64,000 nucleotides of DNA from Paraburkholderia hospita. GTDB lineage: Bacteria > Pseudomonadota > Gammaproteobacteria > Burkholderiales > Burkholderiaceae. The stretch is from assembly GCF_002902965.1 (NCBI RefSeq), contig NZ_CP026106.1, forward strand, positions 3,162,001-3,226,000. Reading direction: 5' to 3'. The notes beneath the pieces are model-generated. The model was not told where the DNA came from. It ran no database searches and worked only from the letters and a program-made list of their open reading frames with translations. Within the stretch, counting starts at the first letter, position 1; each line of letters starts with the position of its first letter. Positions 18,601 to 26,762 of the stretch are shown here, piece by piece. A program made the translations under genes and the position numbers.

Positions 18601-19231
18601 GCTCGCGCAGGGCGAGCCGCAGTATCGCGTCGAGTTCAAACCGGTGCCGTCGCCGGGCATCACAGATACGCTGCTCACCGTCGATGGCCAGAAGCTGCAC
18701 TACTTCAACCAGCAGGAAACCTGGCAACCGATGAACTGGCCGTCGAACGATCCCCAGAGAACGGGCACGCGCCTCGAATGGCAGACGGAGAAGGCGGGCA
18801 CGAACCGCAGTCTGGAGTTCGACGGACGCTGGGCGTTCGTGCGGATGCTCGAACGTGCGCGCGTCGAACCCATCGACAGCGCGACGTACATGCTGACCTG
18901 GCAGGCCTCGCCGTTCGTGCGGGAGATCAGGCCCACGGCTGCGAAGTCCGCGAGCGACGCCGCCTACGACATCGACACGCTCATCGCGCAGGAGCCCGGC
19001 AAGCCCGCGCTGGGCAGCGACACGCACGCGCTGGGCTACATGATGCGCACCGACGTGGGCAAGGGTCCGCTCGAACTGCTTGCGCTCAAGGGCTTCGTAC
19101 TGCCTTCGCGCATCTTCGTGAGCCGTTCACCAGGCGCGGCGAACCTGGCGAAGGACAACGGGCCGCCACCTTTGCCGAAGGCGGCGCTTGAAGCAGGCAA
19201 ACGCGCAGCAACACCACTGCCACAAAGCTGA
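15653..19231 (+). CDS. tssM: T6SS membrane-complex protein TssM (IcmF family) without Walker A motif
   Basis: This 1192-residue IcmF-type protein spans the inner membrane and reaches TssJ in the periplasm. It has two N-terminal helices (about residues 9-25 and 39-58), a cytoplasmic domain, a third helix near 360-382, and a long periplasmic part that includes the IcmF-related and C-terminal beta domains. The start at 15653 (MNRKFKIDVLGS) is chosen because the first helix follows directly. Where TssM proteins often carry a GxxGxGKS/T loop, this one reads LLLLIDDVEPRSESSALL, so nucleotide binding at that site is doubtful. Up to about base 16,610 the DNA is lower in GC; beyond it the codons become strongly GC-rich. 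Confidence 0.93.
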   Translation: MNRKFKIDVLGSLLLVVLPGVFIWFQGDRFGMSTEARSLAVAALCFLLVVFLLVFSFEDSSRPVRASRRIERWVSENIGMHGKKQPDMTGPGYRDPYSLERFKENIDIFAGRGKRDRRPLLLLIDDVEPRSESSALLGECMWTICDDYIVLRGKLASNGRLDALWLSDLHRLRRRVDAIVLASAAQTDAMVQQLPGAIAMKLAQVTKRLRWSPPVYVVEWPNLSMSRSPAITVVGCEFSKSVDAGVIESSLRELNKTLVNLSISKLCESIGDRYAAELSSYLGERITTLSSLIAGIKARAHHSLDIRGVFFAPSSQKLVYGKPEEAGRADASLWHHLATDALRIGGHRIGLHPVTVFSALVLGAVALWTTGLLLSAATNAHDLVLTSEAVRNLDTAQDSAARLRNLLALQQRVAVYEDRIQHHTPLQTRFGLNHDAQTLAAVWKPYSRAARDTLITPVRQNLEAQLVDLNQMQTTQLDNQTSQLAQDGHKALKTYLMMSEPAHTDPSFMTPLLPHYWDMAADLPPGEKLDLSQRLLGFYADHLKQHPEWHIDARDDLISGSRQTLLAVIGVKNSEDTIYQDIVASVGRKYPDQTLASLTAGTDTRGLFRTSASVPGVFTREAWEGTIAQSIDDAAKHNGTASDWVLAGANTTSGTQQTQTASSPETLKAALTSHYFADYAEHWQAFMNTIQWESAPSMPAAIGQLKAMADARQSPLIALMKSLEYQGGAGAQKTSLSDTLVTKAQNIFGGSKADEPQAARPDPAGPLGPSFGPVLRLVAQANGSDAPSSSNKTAGAYSDLSLQRYLERVTTLRLRLQQIGDSPDADAQARQVAQTLFQGKGSELADTQSYARLIAASLGAQWAGMGDALFVRPVAQALQTVLQPAQASLNEAWQQSIVSAWNRSFAGRYPFASTANDASLPELARFLRPQGGLISAFLASQLAGVLELQGDQWMPVTTATSSLVFDPSFLTAINTLQRIAGHLLAQGEPQYRVEFKPVPSPGITDTLLTVDGQKLHYFNQQETWQPMNWPSNDPQRTGTRLEWQTEKAGTNRSLEFDGRWAFVRMLERARVEPIDSATYMLTWQASPFVREIRPTAAKSASDAAYDIDTLIAQEPGKPALGSDTHALGYMMRTDVGKGPLELLALKGFVLPSRIFVSRSPGAANLAKDNGPPPLPKAALEAGKRAATPLPQS

Positions 19232-19262
19232 GCTGACCCGAAGAACAGCCCAATAAAAAACA

Positions 19263-20870
19263 ATGAAATTCTCCCACCTCCTCGACGCACTATTCGGCAC
19301 ACGCGCGCCGTCCGACCTTGCGCGCTCGACACAATCGCGTTGGGACGACTGGCTCGCGCCCATCAGCGAAGACATCCCAACGGGCAGCGATCCCGCCTAT
19401 GACGATGACTTCCTCGCCATCAAGGAAGAAGTCGCCAAACTCGATGGTATCGACGACACGAAGATCGTCGATACCGCCGAACGGCTGCTCAAACACAGCG
19501 CGAAAGACGTACGCGTCGCGGCTTACTACATTTATGGCCGCATGCGTCGCGACGGCGCGGAAGGCGTGGCATCCGGCTTTGAACTGCTGTCGGCGCTCGT
19601 CGACCGGTTCGGCGAATCGTTGCTGCCCGAGCGCGTCGCCACGCGCAAGACTGCGTTCGAATGGCTCGCCGGAACGACATTCGCCGACCGTCTCGATCGA
19701 GTACACGGACTGAGCGGGGTGCTGCTCGAGCGCACGCTCTCGGCGCTCGCGCTGATCTTCGAGCGCACGTCGCAATGGCCGGACGCCGCACGCCCGGCCC
19801 TGGAACCGCTGTTCCGCCGTTTCGAGAACCGCCTCGAAACGCCGCAACCATCGGATGTTGTGCCAGGTGTGCCAAGCACATCGGCATTGAACGTGGACAC
19901 CAGCAGCGGTCCTTCCGCCACGCTTGCGGGAAGCGCAACAGTCGCTTCCACAAGCGATCTGCTCGACCGCGCCCGGCATATGGCGCAATTCCTTCGCGAG
20001 CAACCACATGGTTATCTGGCCGCATACCGGTTGATGCGTTGCGTGCGTTGGGACACGCTCACGGAAGTGCCGCCGCACGAGGCGAGCGTCAAGACGCGGC
20101 TCGTCGCGCCGCGCGCGGAACTGCGCGCAAACCTGAAACGGCTGGTGCTGCAAAAGCAATGGCCCGAACTGCTCGAACGTATCGAGAGCGCGTTTGCGGA
20201 GGGGGCGAACCATTTCTGGCTCGACCTCCAGTACTACGCGTTCACTGCGCAGGAACACGCGGGCGGCGAATACGCACGCGTGCGCGAACTCGTCGCAACC
20301 GACTGCGCACTGATGCTCGAGCGTCTGCCAGGACTGGAGCGTCTGTCGTTCACAGACGGCTCGCCTTTCGCCGACGACACCACGCTCGAATGGATCGCGC
20401 GCCACGCGACGGTGCGCGACGTCGAGAAGGGTGAAATGGTCGGGCCGATCAGTGTCGGATCGGCGGACAACGACTGGGTCGAAACGGAATCGCAGGCGTA
20501 CGACCTCGCGACGACCCAAGGCATCGAAGCCGCGCTCTCATGGCTGCAACGTCTGCCCACCCACGGCGGCGAGCATGGCGAACGCGAACACTTCCTTCGA
20601 CAGTTCGTGATGGCGCGTGTTGCAGAACGGGCGCAGCGCCCCGACACCGCGCTGCATCTGCTCGCATCGCTAGACGAGTTCACACGGCGCTTTCAGCTTG
20701 CCGCGTGGGAGCCGTCGCTCGCTTTCGAGGTCAAGCTTCAGTTGCTGAAGCTGCTGAAAATCCGCGTCAACCGAAAGGACGCAGACAAGACCACGATCGC
20801 CGCGCGAATCGACTCGCTGACGGCCGAACTGACGGCAATCGATCCGGCTCGCGCCGTCGTGCTGGCCTGA
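19263..20870 (+). CDS. tssA: T6SS protein TssA (ImpA N-domain, VasJ-type C-terminus)
   Basis: This 535-residue TssA caps or primes sheath and tube polymerisation. The ImpA N-terminal domain is clear near residues 29-140 (WLAPISEDIPTGSDPAYDDD). The C-terminal half looks like the VasJ/EvfE type with a helical domain (FWLDLQYYAF, AQRPDTALHLLASLDEFT). The gene lies 31 bases after tssM, and core genes tssF, tssG and tssJ follow in the same direction. Confidence 0.92.
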   Translation: MKFSHLLDALFGTRAPSDLARSTQSRWDDWLAPISEDIPTGSDPAYDDDFLAIKEEVAKLDGIDDTKIVDTAERLLKHSAKDVRVAAYYIYGRMRRDGAEGVASGFELLSALVDRFGESLLPERVATRKTAFEWLAGTTFADRLDRVHGLSGVLLERTLSALALIFERTSQWPDAARPALEPLFRRFENRLETPQPSDVVPGVPSTSALNVDTSSGPSATLAGSATVASTSDLLDRARHMAQFLREQPHGYLAAYRLMRCVRWDTLTEVPPHEASVKTRLVAPRAELRANLKRLVLQKQWPELLERIESAFAEGANHFWLDLQYYAFTAQEHAGGEYARVRELVATDCALMLERLPGLERLSFTDGSPFADDTTLEWIARHATVRDVEKGEMVGPISVGSADNDWVETESQAYDLATTQGIEAALSWLQRLPTHGGEHGEREHFLRQFVMARVAERAQRPDTALHLLASLDEFTRRFQLAAWEPSLAFEVKLQLLKLLKIRVNRKDADKTTIAARIDSLTAELTAIDPARAVVLA

Positions 20871-20921
20871 TCGCGCGACGGCCTCAACCGCTGACTAACC
20901 GGACACGGACACACATCTGCA

Positions 20922-22721
20922 ATGAGTTCTCCCACCAAGGACAGCGACATCCTCCGCTACTACGAAGCGGAAATGCGCTACCTGCGCGACGCCGGCAAGG
21001 AATTCGCCCGCGCATTTCCTGACCGCGCGCGCATGCTCAACATCGATCGTATCGGTGATCGCGATCCTCACGTCGAGCGCCTGTTCGAAGGCTTCGCGTT
21101 TCTGATGGCTCGTCTGCGTCACAAGCTCGACGACGAATTGCCCGAATTGACGGAAGGTCTCGTCAGCATGCTGTGGCCGCACTATCTGCGCATGATCCCG
21201 TCGCTATCCATCCTGGAGATGATTCCGACGCCGGGCGCGCTCCAGAAGCACGAGACGCTGCCCGCAGGGCTCGAAGCGCTGTCCGAGCCAATGGGTGACG
21301 ACGGCGAGGCATGCATCTATCGGACGACGCAGCCCGTCGATCTCTATCCGCTGCATCTGACGGAAGCGAACACATATGCACGCGAAGACGGCCGCTCCGT
21401 GATCCGTCTTCGGCTGGAACTCCAGCCACAGGCACGGCGCGAACAGCTCCAGGTGCCGCGCCTGCGTCTTTATCTCAACGCCGACCGCCCCGTGGCGCTT
21501 ACGCTGTATTCCGCGCTCACATCCGCACCGCTCGCCATCCAGGTCCGTGTGCCGGGCTTTCCGCAAGACCGTCCGGGCGCGCCGCAACCAATGCCCGGCC
21601 TGCGCATCGAGCCCGCGGGTTTCGCCGCCGAAGAGCGTCTGTGGCCGAAAGCCGATAACGCGTTCGGTGGCTATCAGTTGCTGCTCGAATACTTCACGTT
21701 CCCCGAAAAGTTCATGTTCGTCGACCTGGTCGGTCTCGACATTCAGGCGATTCCCGCTTCCGCGAGCCACTTCGATGTCGAGATCGTGCTGGCGCAGCCG
21801 TACCCCGACGACATGCGCTTCAACGCGGACAACGTGCGCCTCTACTGCACGCCGATCATCAATCTGTTTGCGCTCGAAGCCGCGCCCGTCACCGTCACGC
21901 AGTTCGAAACCGAATATCGCGTGAACGCGCGCGAGCAATATGGCGCGAGCGTCGAAGTCTATTCCGTCGATTCCGTCCAGGGTTTCGAAGCAGGCACGGG
22001 CCAGCGCTTCGAGTACGTGCCTTTCGCAGCGTTTCGTCATCGCGGCGGCATGCTGCGCCACGAAACGCCGGAGCGCTACTTCCATACCCGCGTGCGGCGT
22101 GGGCCAGCGGGCCGGTTCGATACATGGCTGGTGCTCGGAGGGCACGCATGGGAACGGGCTGACGCGCTGCCGAAGGAAACGCTGTCGCTGTCGGTGACGG
22201 GCACCAACGGCATGCTGCCGCGCAAGGCGCTGCGCGAAGCGGGCATCAACCGCATGCGCGGCGGCTTCACGAACATCGGCGCCGTGCGCAATCTGTGCGC
22301 GCCGACTCTGCCCGTCTATCCGCCGACGGGCGACCGCTTCCAGTGGCGCGTGCTGTCGCATCTCGCACCGAACTACCTGTCGCTGCTTAACGCTGAAATC
22401 CTGCGTGGCAGTCTCGCGCTCTACGACTGGACGGACGGCGAGTTGAACCGTCGGCGCATCGACGCCATCACCGATGTCCAGCATCGGCTCTTGCAGAAAC
22501 TGGTGCGGGGCGGTGTGCAACGCGGCGTCGAGATAATCGTAACGATCGACAGCGGCCGCTTTGCGGGCGACGGCGATCTCGCATTGTTCGGCGGCATGTT
22601 GAACCGGTTCCTCGGGCTATACGCGTCGCTCAACCTCTATACGAAGCTCGTGATCGTCTCGCAGCCGACCGGGCGGCGCATCGAATGGCCCGACACCAAG
22701 GGTGAAGGAGCGCCGTTTTGA
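20922..22721 (+). CDS. tssF: T6SS baseplate protein TssF
   Basis: This 599-residue baseplate wedge protein (ImpG/VasA family) has the typical start (DILRYYEAEMRYLRDAGKEF), the segments RLRHKLDDELPELTEGLVSM and LWPHYLRMIPSLSI, and a C-terminus close to RRIEWPD. Length is standard. It forms the baseplate with TssG, TssK and TssE. Its stop codon overlaps the TTG start of tssG. Confidence 0.97.
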   Translation: MSSPTKDSDILRYYEAEMRYLRDAGKEFARAFPDRARMLNIDRIGDRDPHVERLFEGFAFLMARLRHKLDDELPELTEGLVSMLWPHYLRMIPSLSILEMIPTPGALQKHETLPAGLEALSEPMGDDGEACIYRTTQPVDLYPLHLTEANTYAREDGRSVIRLRLELQPQARREQLQVPRLRLYLNADRPVALTLYSALTSAPLAIQVRVPGFPQDRPGAPQPMPGLRIEPAGFAAEERLWPKADNAFGGYQLLLEYFTFPEKFMFVDLVGLDIQAIPASASHFDVEIVLAQPYPDDMRFNADNVRLYCTPIINLFALEAAPVTVTQFETEYRVNAREQYGASVEVYSVDSVQGFEAGTGQRFEYVPFAAFRHRGGMLRHETPERYFHTRVRRGPAGRFDTWLVLGGHAWERADALPKETLSLSVTGTNGMLPRKALREAGINRMRGGFTNIGAVRNLCAPTLPVYPPTGDRFQWRVLSHLAPNYLSLLNAEILRGSLALYDWTDGELNRRRIDAITDVQHRLLQKLVRGGVQRGVEIIVTIDSGRFAGDGDLALFGGMLNRFLGLYASLNLYTKLVIVSQPTGRRIEWPDTKGEGAPF

Positions 22722-23785
22722 ACAGCCTGCATTCAACGCTTTTGCGATCCGCCGACAACGACGCCGTCGAGGTCGAGCGCCCGTTGCTGCCAGCGCTGCT
22801 CGATCACGCGATGCAGATGAACTTCTTTCGCTTCTGCCAGCTCATCGAACTGGCCGCTCCGGATCGCCCGCCCATCGGGACAACGGATTCGCCAACGGAC
22901 GAACCTGTCCGCTTTCGTTCGCGCGCACGTCTGGGGTTTCCGCGTCGTGAGATCGATGCGATCGAAAGCGATCCCGACGATCCGCTGAAACCACCTGCCG
23001 TCGTGACGACCTTTCTTGGGCTCTATGGTGTCGATGCGCGCATGCCATCGTACTTCGCCGACGAGGTCGCGCAGAACCGGGAAGGCGCCGAACCGCTCGC
23101 CGCGTTTCTCGATCTCTTCCATCACCGCATCGTCACGCAGTATTACCGCGTATGGCGCAAGTATCGCTATCCGGCCGGCTTCAGAAAAGATGGCACCGAC
23201 GAGGTTTCGCGCTACCTGCTCAGCTATGCCGGACTCGGGATCGGCACCCCTGACATAGCGCGCGCGGTCGGCACGCGCAAGCTGCTGTCGATGCTCGGTC
23301 TCGCAGGTCAGAAGACGCGCACGGCCGAAGGGCTCGCAGGCGTGCTTCGGCACGCGGTACCCGATACGGATGTCGACGTCGAAGAATTTCATTCCGTCTG
23401 GGTCAACGCGAACGGCGATCAACGGGCGGCGCTCGGCGAGTCCTGTCTGCTCGGCCGCGGCTTCTACGACAGAAGCAACAGCGTGCGTATCGTGCTCACG
23501 CCGAACACGCGCGAATCCGTGCTTGCGCTGCTCCCTGGTCACACCGCGCATCGCGAGGTGATGATGCTGCTGCGCTTTTACCTTGGCTACGAAGCGCAAG
23601 CCAACCTGGAAATGCAGGTCGCTCCCGATCTGATGCCGCAACAGAAGCTCAGCGCGGATGAAGTGCGGCTCGGGTTCACGACACGGCTGGCCGGCGCGGG
23701 CATGTCAAGCCGCAACGGCTGGCGAACGCGCGTGCAACTGGGCGTATGGACGGGCAGCAGCGGCGATCGCACGCCGATGCATTGA
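22718..23785 (+). CDS. tssG: T6SS baseplate protein TssG, TTG start
   Basis: This 355-residue baseplate protein (ImpH/VasB family) forms the wedge with TssF. The family patterns MQMNFFRFCQLIEL, FLDLFHHRIVTQYYRVWRKY and LGRGFYDRSNSVRIVL are present. The likely start is the TTG at 22718, which overlaps the tssF stop by four bases (TTGA) in the manner of a coupled ATGA junction. The next ATG is about 30 codons further in, at the edge of conserved sequence. Confidence 0.95.
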   Translation: MNSLHSTLLRSADNDAVEVERPLLPALLDHAMQMNFFRFCQLIELAAPDRPPIGTTDSPTDEPVRFRSRARLGFPRREIDAIESDPDDPLKPPAVVTTFLGLYGVDARMPSYFADEVAQNREGAEPLAAFLDLFHHRIVTQYYRVWRKYRYPAGFRKDGTDEVSRYLLSYAGLGIGTPDIARAVGTRKLLSMLGLAGQKTRTAEGLAGVLRHAVPDTDVDVEEFHSVWVNANGDQRAALGESCLLGRGFYDRSNSVRIVLTPNTRESVLALLPGHTAHREVMMLLRFYLGYEAQANLEMQVAPDLMPQQKLSADEVRLGFTTRLAGAGMSSRNGWRTRVQLGVWTGSSGDRTPMH

Positions 23786-23816
23786 TCGACAGAACACATC
23801 AAACGAAGTCGAAACC

Positions 23817-24479
23817 ATGAACTGGAAAATAAACGCGCCCTGCATGAGCGCATTGCTGTTGACTGCGTTGACGCTGGCAGGATGCGGACTCACTCAGGCG
23901 GTGTCCGATAACACGGTGGATGCCGCGAAATGGGTTTTCACGACTCAGGTCAAGACCATGAGCGTCGATCTCGTCAGCCGCGCTTCACTGAACGAGAATG
24001 CCACCGGGCAATCGCTGTCGACGGTCGTGCGGCTGTACCAGTTGAAGGATGCGCAGAACTTCCAGCAACTCGAGTACGTGCAATTGCAGACCAACGATCT
24101 GGACGCGCTGAAAGCCGATCTGCTGGCAACCCGAGACGTCGTGCTGCGCCCCAACGCCAGCGCGAGCATTAACGAGCCGATGAAGGACGACGCGCAGTAC
24201 GTAGGTGTCGTCGCGTTCTTTCGCAATCCCGACCGCGATTCGACGTGGAAGCTGCTGGTCCCGAAGAAGCAGTGGAAAAAAACCGATCCCGTGAAGATCG
24301 TTGTGCGCGGCAATGTGATGGAACTCGTGGATGCGAAGCCAGAGCCCGTCAAGCGCGATGCGCCGCAGCAGAGCGCGCCCAATGCGGCCAGTGCTCCCGC
24401 TACGGCGACGCCAAAAGCAAAGGCCGCTGCGTCGATCACGACGGGGTCAATCACGGTGGTTCAGCCGGTTGAAGACTGA
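23817..24479 (+). CDS. tssJ: T6SS outer-membrane lipoprotein TssJ
   Basis: This 220-residue lipoprotein binds the periplasmic end of TssM. The start at 23817 gives a lipoprotein signal with lipobox LAGC and acylated Cys23. The mature part has the TssJ beta-sandwich pattern (SLSTVVRLYQLKD, YVGVVAFFRNPDRDSTWKLL). An Ala/Pro/Lys-rich tail of about 50 residues extends beyond the usual domain. It is the last gene of the rightward T6SS arm and is followed by a strong hairpin. Confidence 0.94.
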   Translation: MNWKINAPCMSALLLTALTLAGCGLTQAVSDNTVDAAKWVFTTQVKTMSVDLVSRASLNENATGQSLSTVVRLYQLKDAQNFQQLEYVQLQTNDLDALKADLLATRDVVLRPNASASINEPMKDDAQYVGVVAFFRNPDRDSTWKLLVPKKQWKKTDPVKIVVRGNVMELVDAKPEPVKRDAPQQSAPNAASAPATATPKAKAAASITTGSITVVQPVED

Positions 24480-24532
24480 CCGCGCTTTGGCCATCGACGC
24501 ACGCGCGCACCGATGGTCGATCTGCCTTCAAC

Positions 24533-24558
24533 GCGGCATCGCCTATCGGCGATGCCGC
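24533..24558 (+). terminator. hairpin at the end of the T6SS arm
   Basis: A perfect 11-bp stem (GCGGCATCGCC / GGCGATGCCGC) with a 4-base loop lies 53 bases after the tssJ stop. Only two Ts follow, so it is a strong stem without a full T-run. It probably ends or protects the T6SS transcript before the RpiR operon. Confidence 0.6.
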
Positions 24559-24701
24559 TTCGCAAGCTGTCGTTGAGCAGCACGTTTTTCGTCCCATTGC
24601 AGCACACACGGTGCTGCGCCATCCCCAAATCTGATGTGAACGATCGACGGTGCTGCAAAAGCACTCGGTACCTCTCCCCCCGTACAAACCCCCATCTGAA
24701 A

Positions 24702-24715
24702 GAAAATTTATTTTC
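24702..24715. promoter_or_regulatory. AT-rich inverted repeat upstream of rpiR, candidate operator
   Basis: GAAAAT-TT-ATTTTC lies about 70 bases before the rpiR start, in the only AT-rich stretch of a 302-base gap. Related GATTTTC and CACTTTC pieces follow within 40 bases. RpiR-family proteins often bind GAAA/TTTC-type sites in their own promoters, so autoregulation is likely but unproven. Confidence 0.5.
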
Positions 24716-24781
24716 ACAACATGATTTTCATGTAAATTCACTTTCATTCCAGCTCAGCCTCACAGATCCACTCCGACACCC

Positions 24782-25735
24782 ATGGCCCGCCAACGTCAGA
24801 ACCCACCCACCGCCGCCGAGCCCGCCATCGCTGCCCGCATCACGGCCGCGATGCCGATCCTCACGCCTGTCCACCGGCGCATGGGAGAGTTCGTGCTGGC
24901 CAACCAGTTTCGCGCCGCGACCATGCGTATCGACGAACTGGCCACAGCCGTCGGCGCGTCCATCGCGACGGCGAACCGCTTCGCGCGCGCACTCGGCTTC
25001 GACGGCTATCCGGCGTTTCGCGAGGCGCTCGTGCGCGGCTTCGAAGCGACGCTCGCCCCTGTCGAGCGCCTCCGCACCGCGCAGGAATCGCAGACGAATG
25101 GCGACGAACTGTTCAGCGCGTCGCTCGAACAAGCCGCCACCAATCTCGGCACGACGCGCAGCACGATCGACGGCACAGCCGCCGAAGCCGCCGTCGATGC
25201 GATCATCGCCGCACGGCGCGTGTTTATCCTCGGCTCCGGCGCGAGCGCATTTCTCGCGAGCCTGATGGAGCACAACCTGCTGCCGTATCACGACAACGTG
25301 CAGTCGCTCGCCTTGATCGGCGGACCGACACACGCGGCGCGCCGCCTCTTCAATGCAGGCAAGGGCGATCTGGTGATCGCCATCGCGTTTCCGCGCTATG
25401 TCGACGACACGATCGAGCTCGCACGCCGCGCCGCCAGCCTCGGCGCAGACGTGCTCGCGTTGACGGACGGCCCGACGTCGCCGCTCGCCACGCTCGCCAC
25501 GCGCTCGCTCTTCATCCGCGCCGAGCGGCGTCTCGCCGCGACATCGGAAGCGACCGTGCTCGCCGTGATCGAAGCGCTGTGCGACGCCGTCGCATTCCGC
25601 GCAAAGCGCTCCGCGCAGGCCGCCGCCAACATGACCGAGTTCGTGTTGCCGTGGCTCACCGACACATCCACGCTGTCAGCCCATTCGAAGACCGCCACGC
25701 GGCCCACTCCTAAACAGGCAAAGAAGAAGCAATGA
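24782..25735 (+). CDS. RpiR-family transcriptional regulator (HTH plus SIS domain)
   Basis: This 317-residue regulator has an N-terminal RpiR helix-turn-helix (residues 22-95; RIDELATAVGASIATANRFA) and a C-terminal SIS domain (about 120-260; RRVFILGSGASAFLA), which in this family binds phosphosugars. The C-terminus is Lys-rich. It overlaps the isoaspartyl peptidase gene by four bases and heads a run of eight genes for peptide import and cleavage, so it is their probable regulator. The ligand is unknown; MurR, a relative, senses MurNAc-6-phosphate. Confidence 0.9.
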   Translation: MARQRQNPPTAAEPAIAARITAAMPILTPVHRRMGEFVLANQFRAATMRIDELATAVGASIATANRFARALGFDGYPAFREALVRGFEATLAPVERLRTAQESQTNGDELFSASLEQAATNLGTTRSTIDGTAAEAAVDAIIAARRVFILGSGASAFLASLMEHNLLPYHDNVQSLALIGGPTHAARRLFNAGKGDLVIAIAFPRYVDDTIELARRAASLGADVLALTDGPTSPLATLATRSLFIRAERRLAATSEATVLAVIEALCDAVAFRAKRSAQAAANMTEFVLPWLTDTSTLSAHSKTATRPTPKQAKKKQ

Positions 25736-26727
25736 CTACCAAGGCAGTAATCGCAATTCACGGCGGCGCAGGCACGATCGTGCGCGCGTCGATGGCCTCC
25801 GATGCGGAAGCCCGCTATCACGCCGAATTGCGCGCCGTGCTCGTCGCCGCGCAACGCGTGCTCGCCGACGGCGGCAGCGCGCTCGATGCCGTCACGCAAG
25901 CCGTGCGGCTGCTCGAAGACTGTCCGCTGTTCAACGCGGGGCATGGTTCGGTTTTCACGTCGGCGGGCACGCACGAACTCGATGCGTCGATCATGGACGG
26001 TCGCACGCTCGAAGCAGGCGCTGTGTCGTGCGTGAAGCGAGTACGCAACCCCATCGTCGCGGCGCGCCACGTGCTCGAATACAGCGAGCACGTGATGTTC
26101 ACGGCCGAAGGCGCCGAAGCGTTCGCGCAGGCGCAAGGTCTGGAGTTCGTCGATCCGTCGTACTTCCATACGGATGCGCGCTATAGCCAGTGGCAACTCG
26201 CACGCGAGCAGCAGCGCGTGATGCTCGACCATGACGGCGCGACGCTTACCGCGCAAGAAGCATCGTCCGCAAACAAAGAAGCGCTGCCTCACGAGCCCAT
26301 CGATCCGAACAAAAAGTTCGGCACGGTCGGCGCAGTCGCCGTCGATCTGTACGGCCACGTCGCGGCCGCGACCTCGACGGGCGGCATCACGAACAAGCAG
26401 TTGGGCCGTGTCGGCGATGCGCCGATGATCGGCGCGGGCTGCTACGCCGACGACGCAACCTGCGCCGTCTCGACCACGGGCTCGGGCGAAATGTTCATGC
26501 GTATGGTCGCCGCCTACGACGTCGCCGCGCAAATGGCCTATCGCGGCGTCTCGCTCGAAGAGGCGGCAAACGATGTCGTGATGAACCGCTTGCCGCGCAT
26601 CGACGGTCGCGGCGGCCTGATCGCCGTCGACGCGCACGGCAATGTCGTGCTGCCCTTCAACACCGAGGGCATGTATCGCGGCTATGTGCGCGTCGGCGAA
26701 ACGCCAGTCACGGCGATCTATCGCTAG
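25732..26727 (+). CDS. iaaA: isoaspartyl peptidase / L-asparaginase (N-terminal nucleophile family)
   Basis: This 331-residue Ntn-hydrolase cleaves isoaspartyl dipeptides and L-asparagine. The start [12 protein letters not shown] and [10 protein letters not shown] are signatures. Autocleavage should occur at Gly197-Thr198 in [12 protein letters not shown], making Thr198 the nucleophile. Downstream [16 protein letters not shown] and TTGSGE complete the active site. It overlaps the rpiR stop by four bases and precedes a peptide ABC transporter, which fits hydrolysis of imported dipeptides. Confidence 0.94.
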   Translation: MTTKAVIAIHGGAGTIVRASMASDAEARYHAELRAVLVAAQRVLADGGSALDAVTQAVRLLEDCPLFNAGHGSVFTSAGTHELDASIMDGRTLEAGAVSCVKRVRNPIVAARHVLEYSEHVMFTAEGAEAFAQAQGLEFVDPSYFHTDARYSQWQLAREQQRVMLDHDGATLTAQEASSANKEALPHEPIDPNKKFGTVGAVAVDLYGHVAAATSTGGITNKQLGRVGDAPMIGAGCYADDATCAVSTTGSGEMFMRMVAAYDVAAQMAYRGVSLEEAANDVVMNRLPRIDGRGGLIAVDAHGNVVLPFNTEGMYRGYVRVGETPVTAIYR

Positions 26728-26762
26728 TCCGCCGCCACGCCTACGCAAATCCCCTGTTTCAG

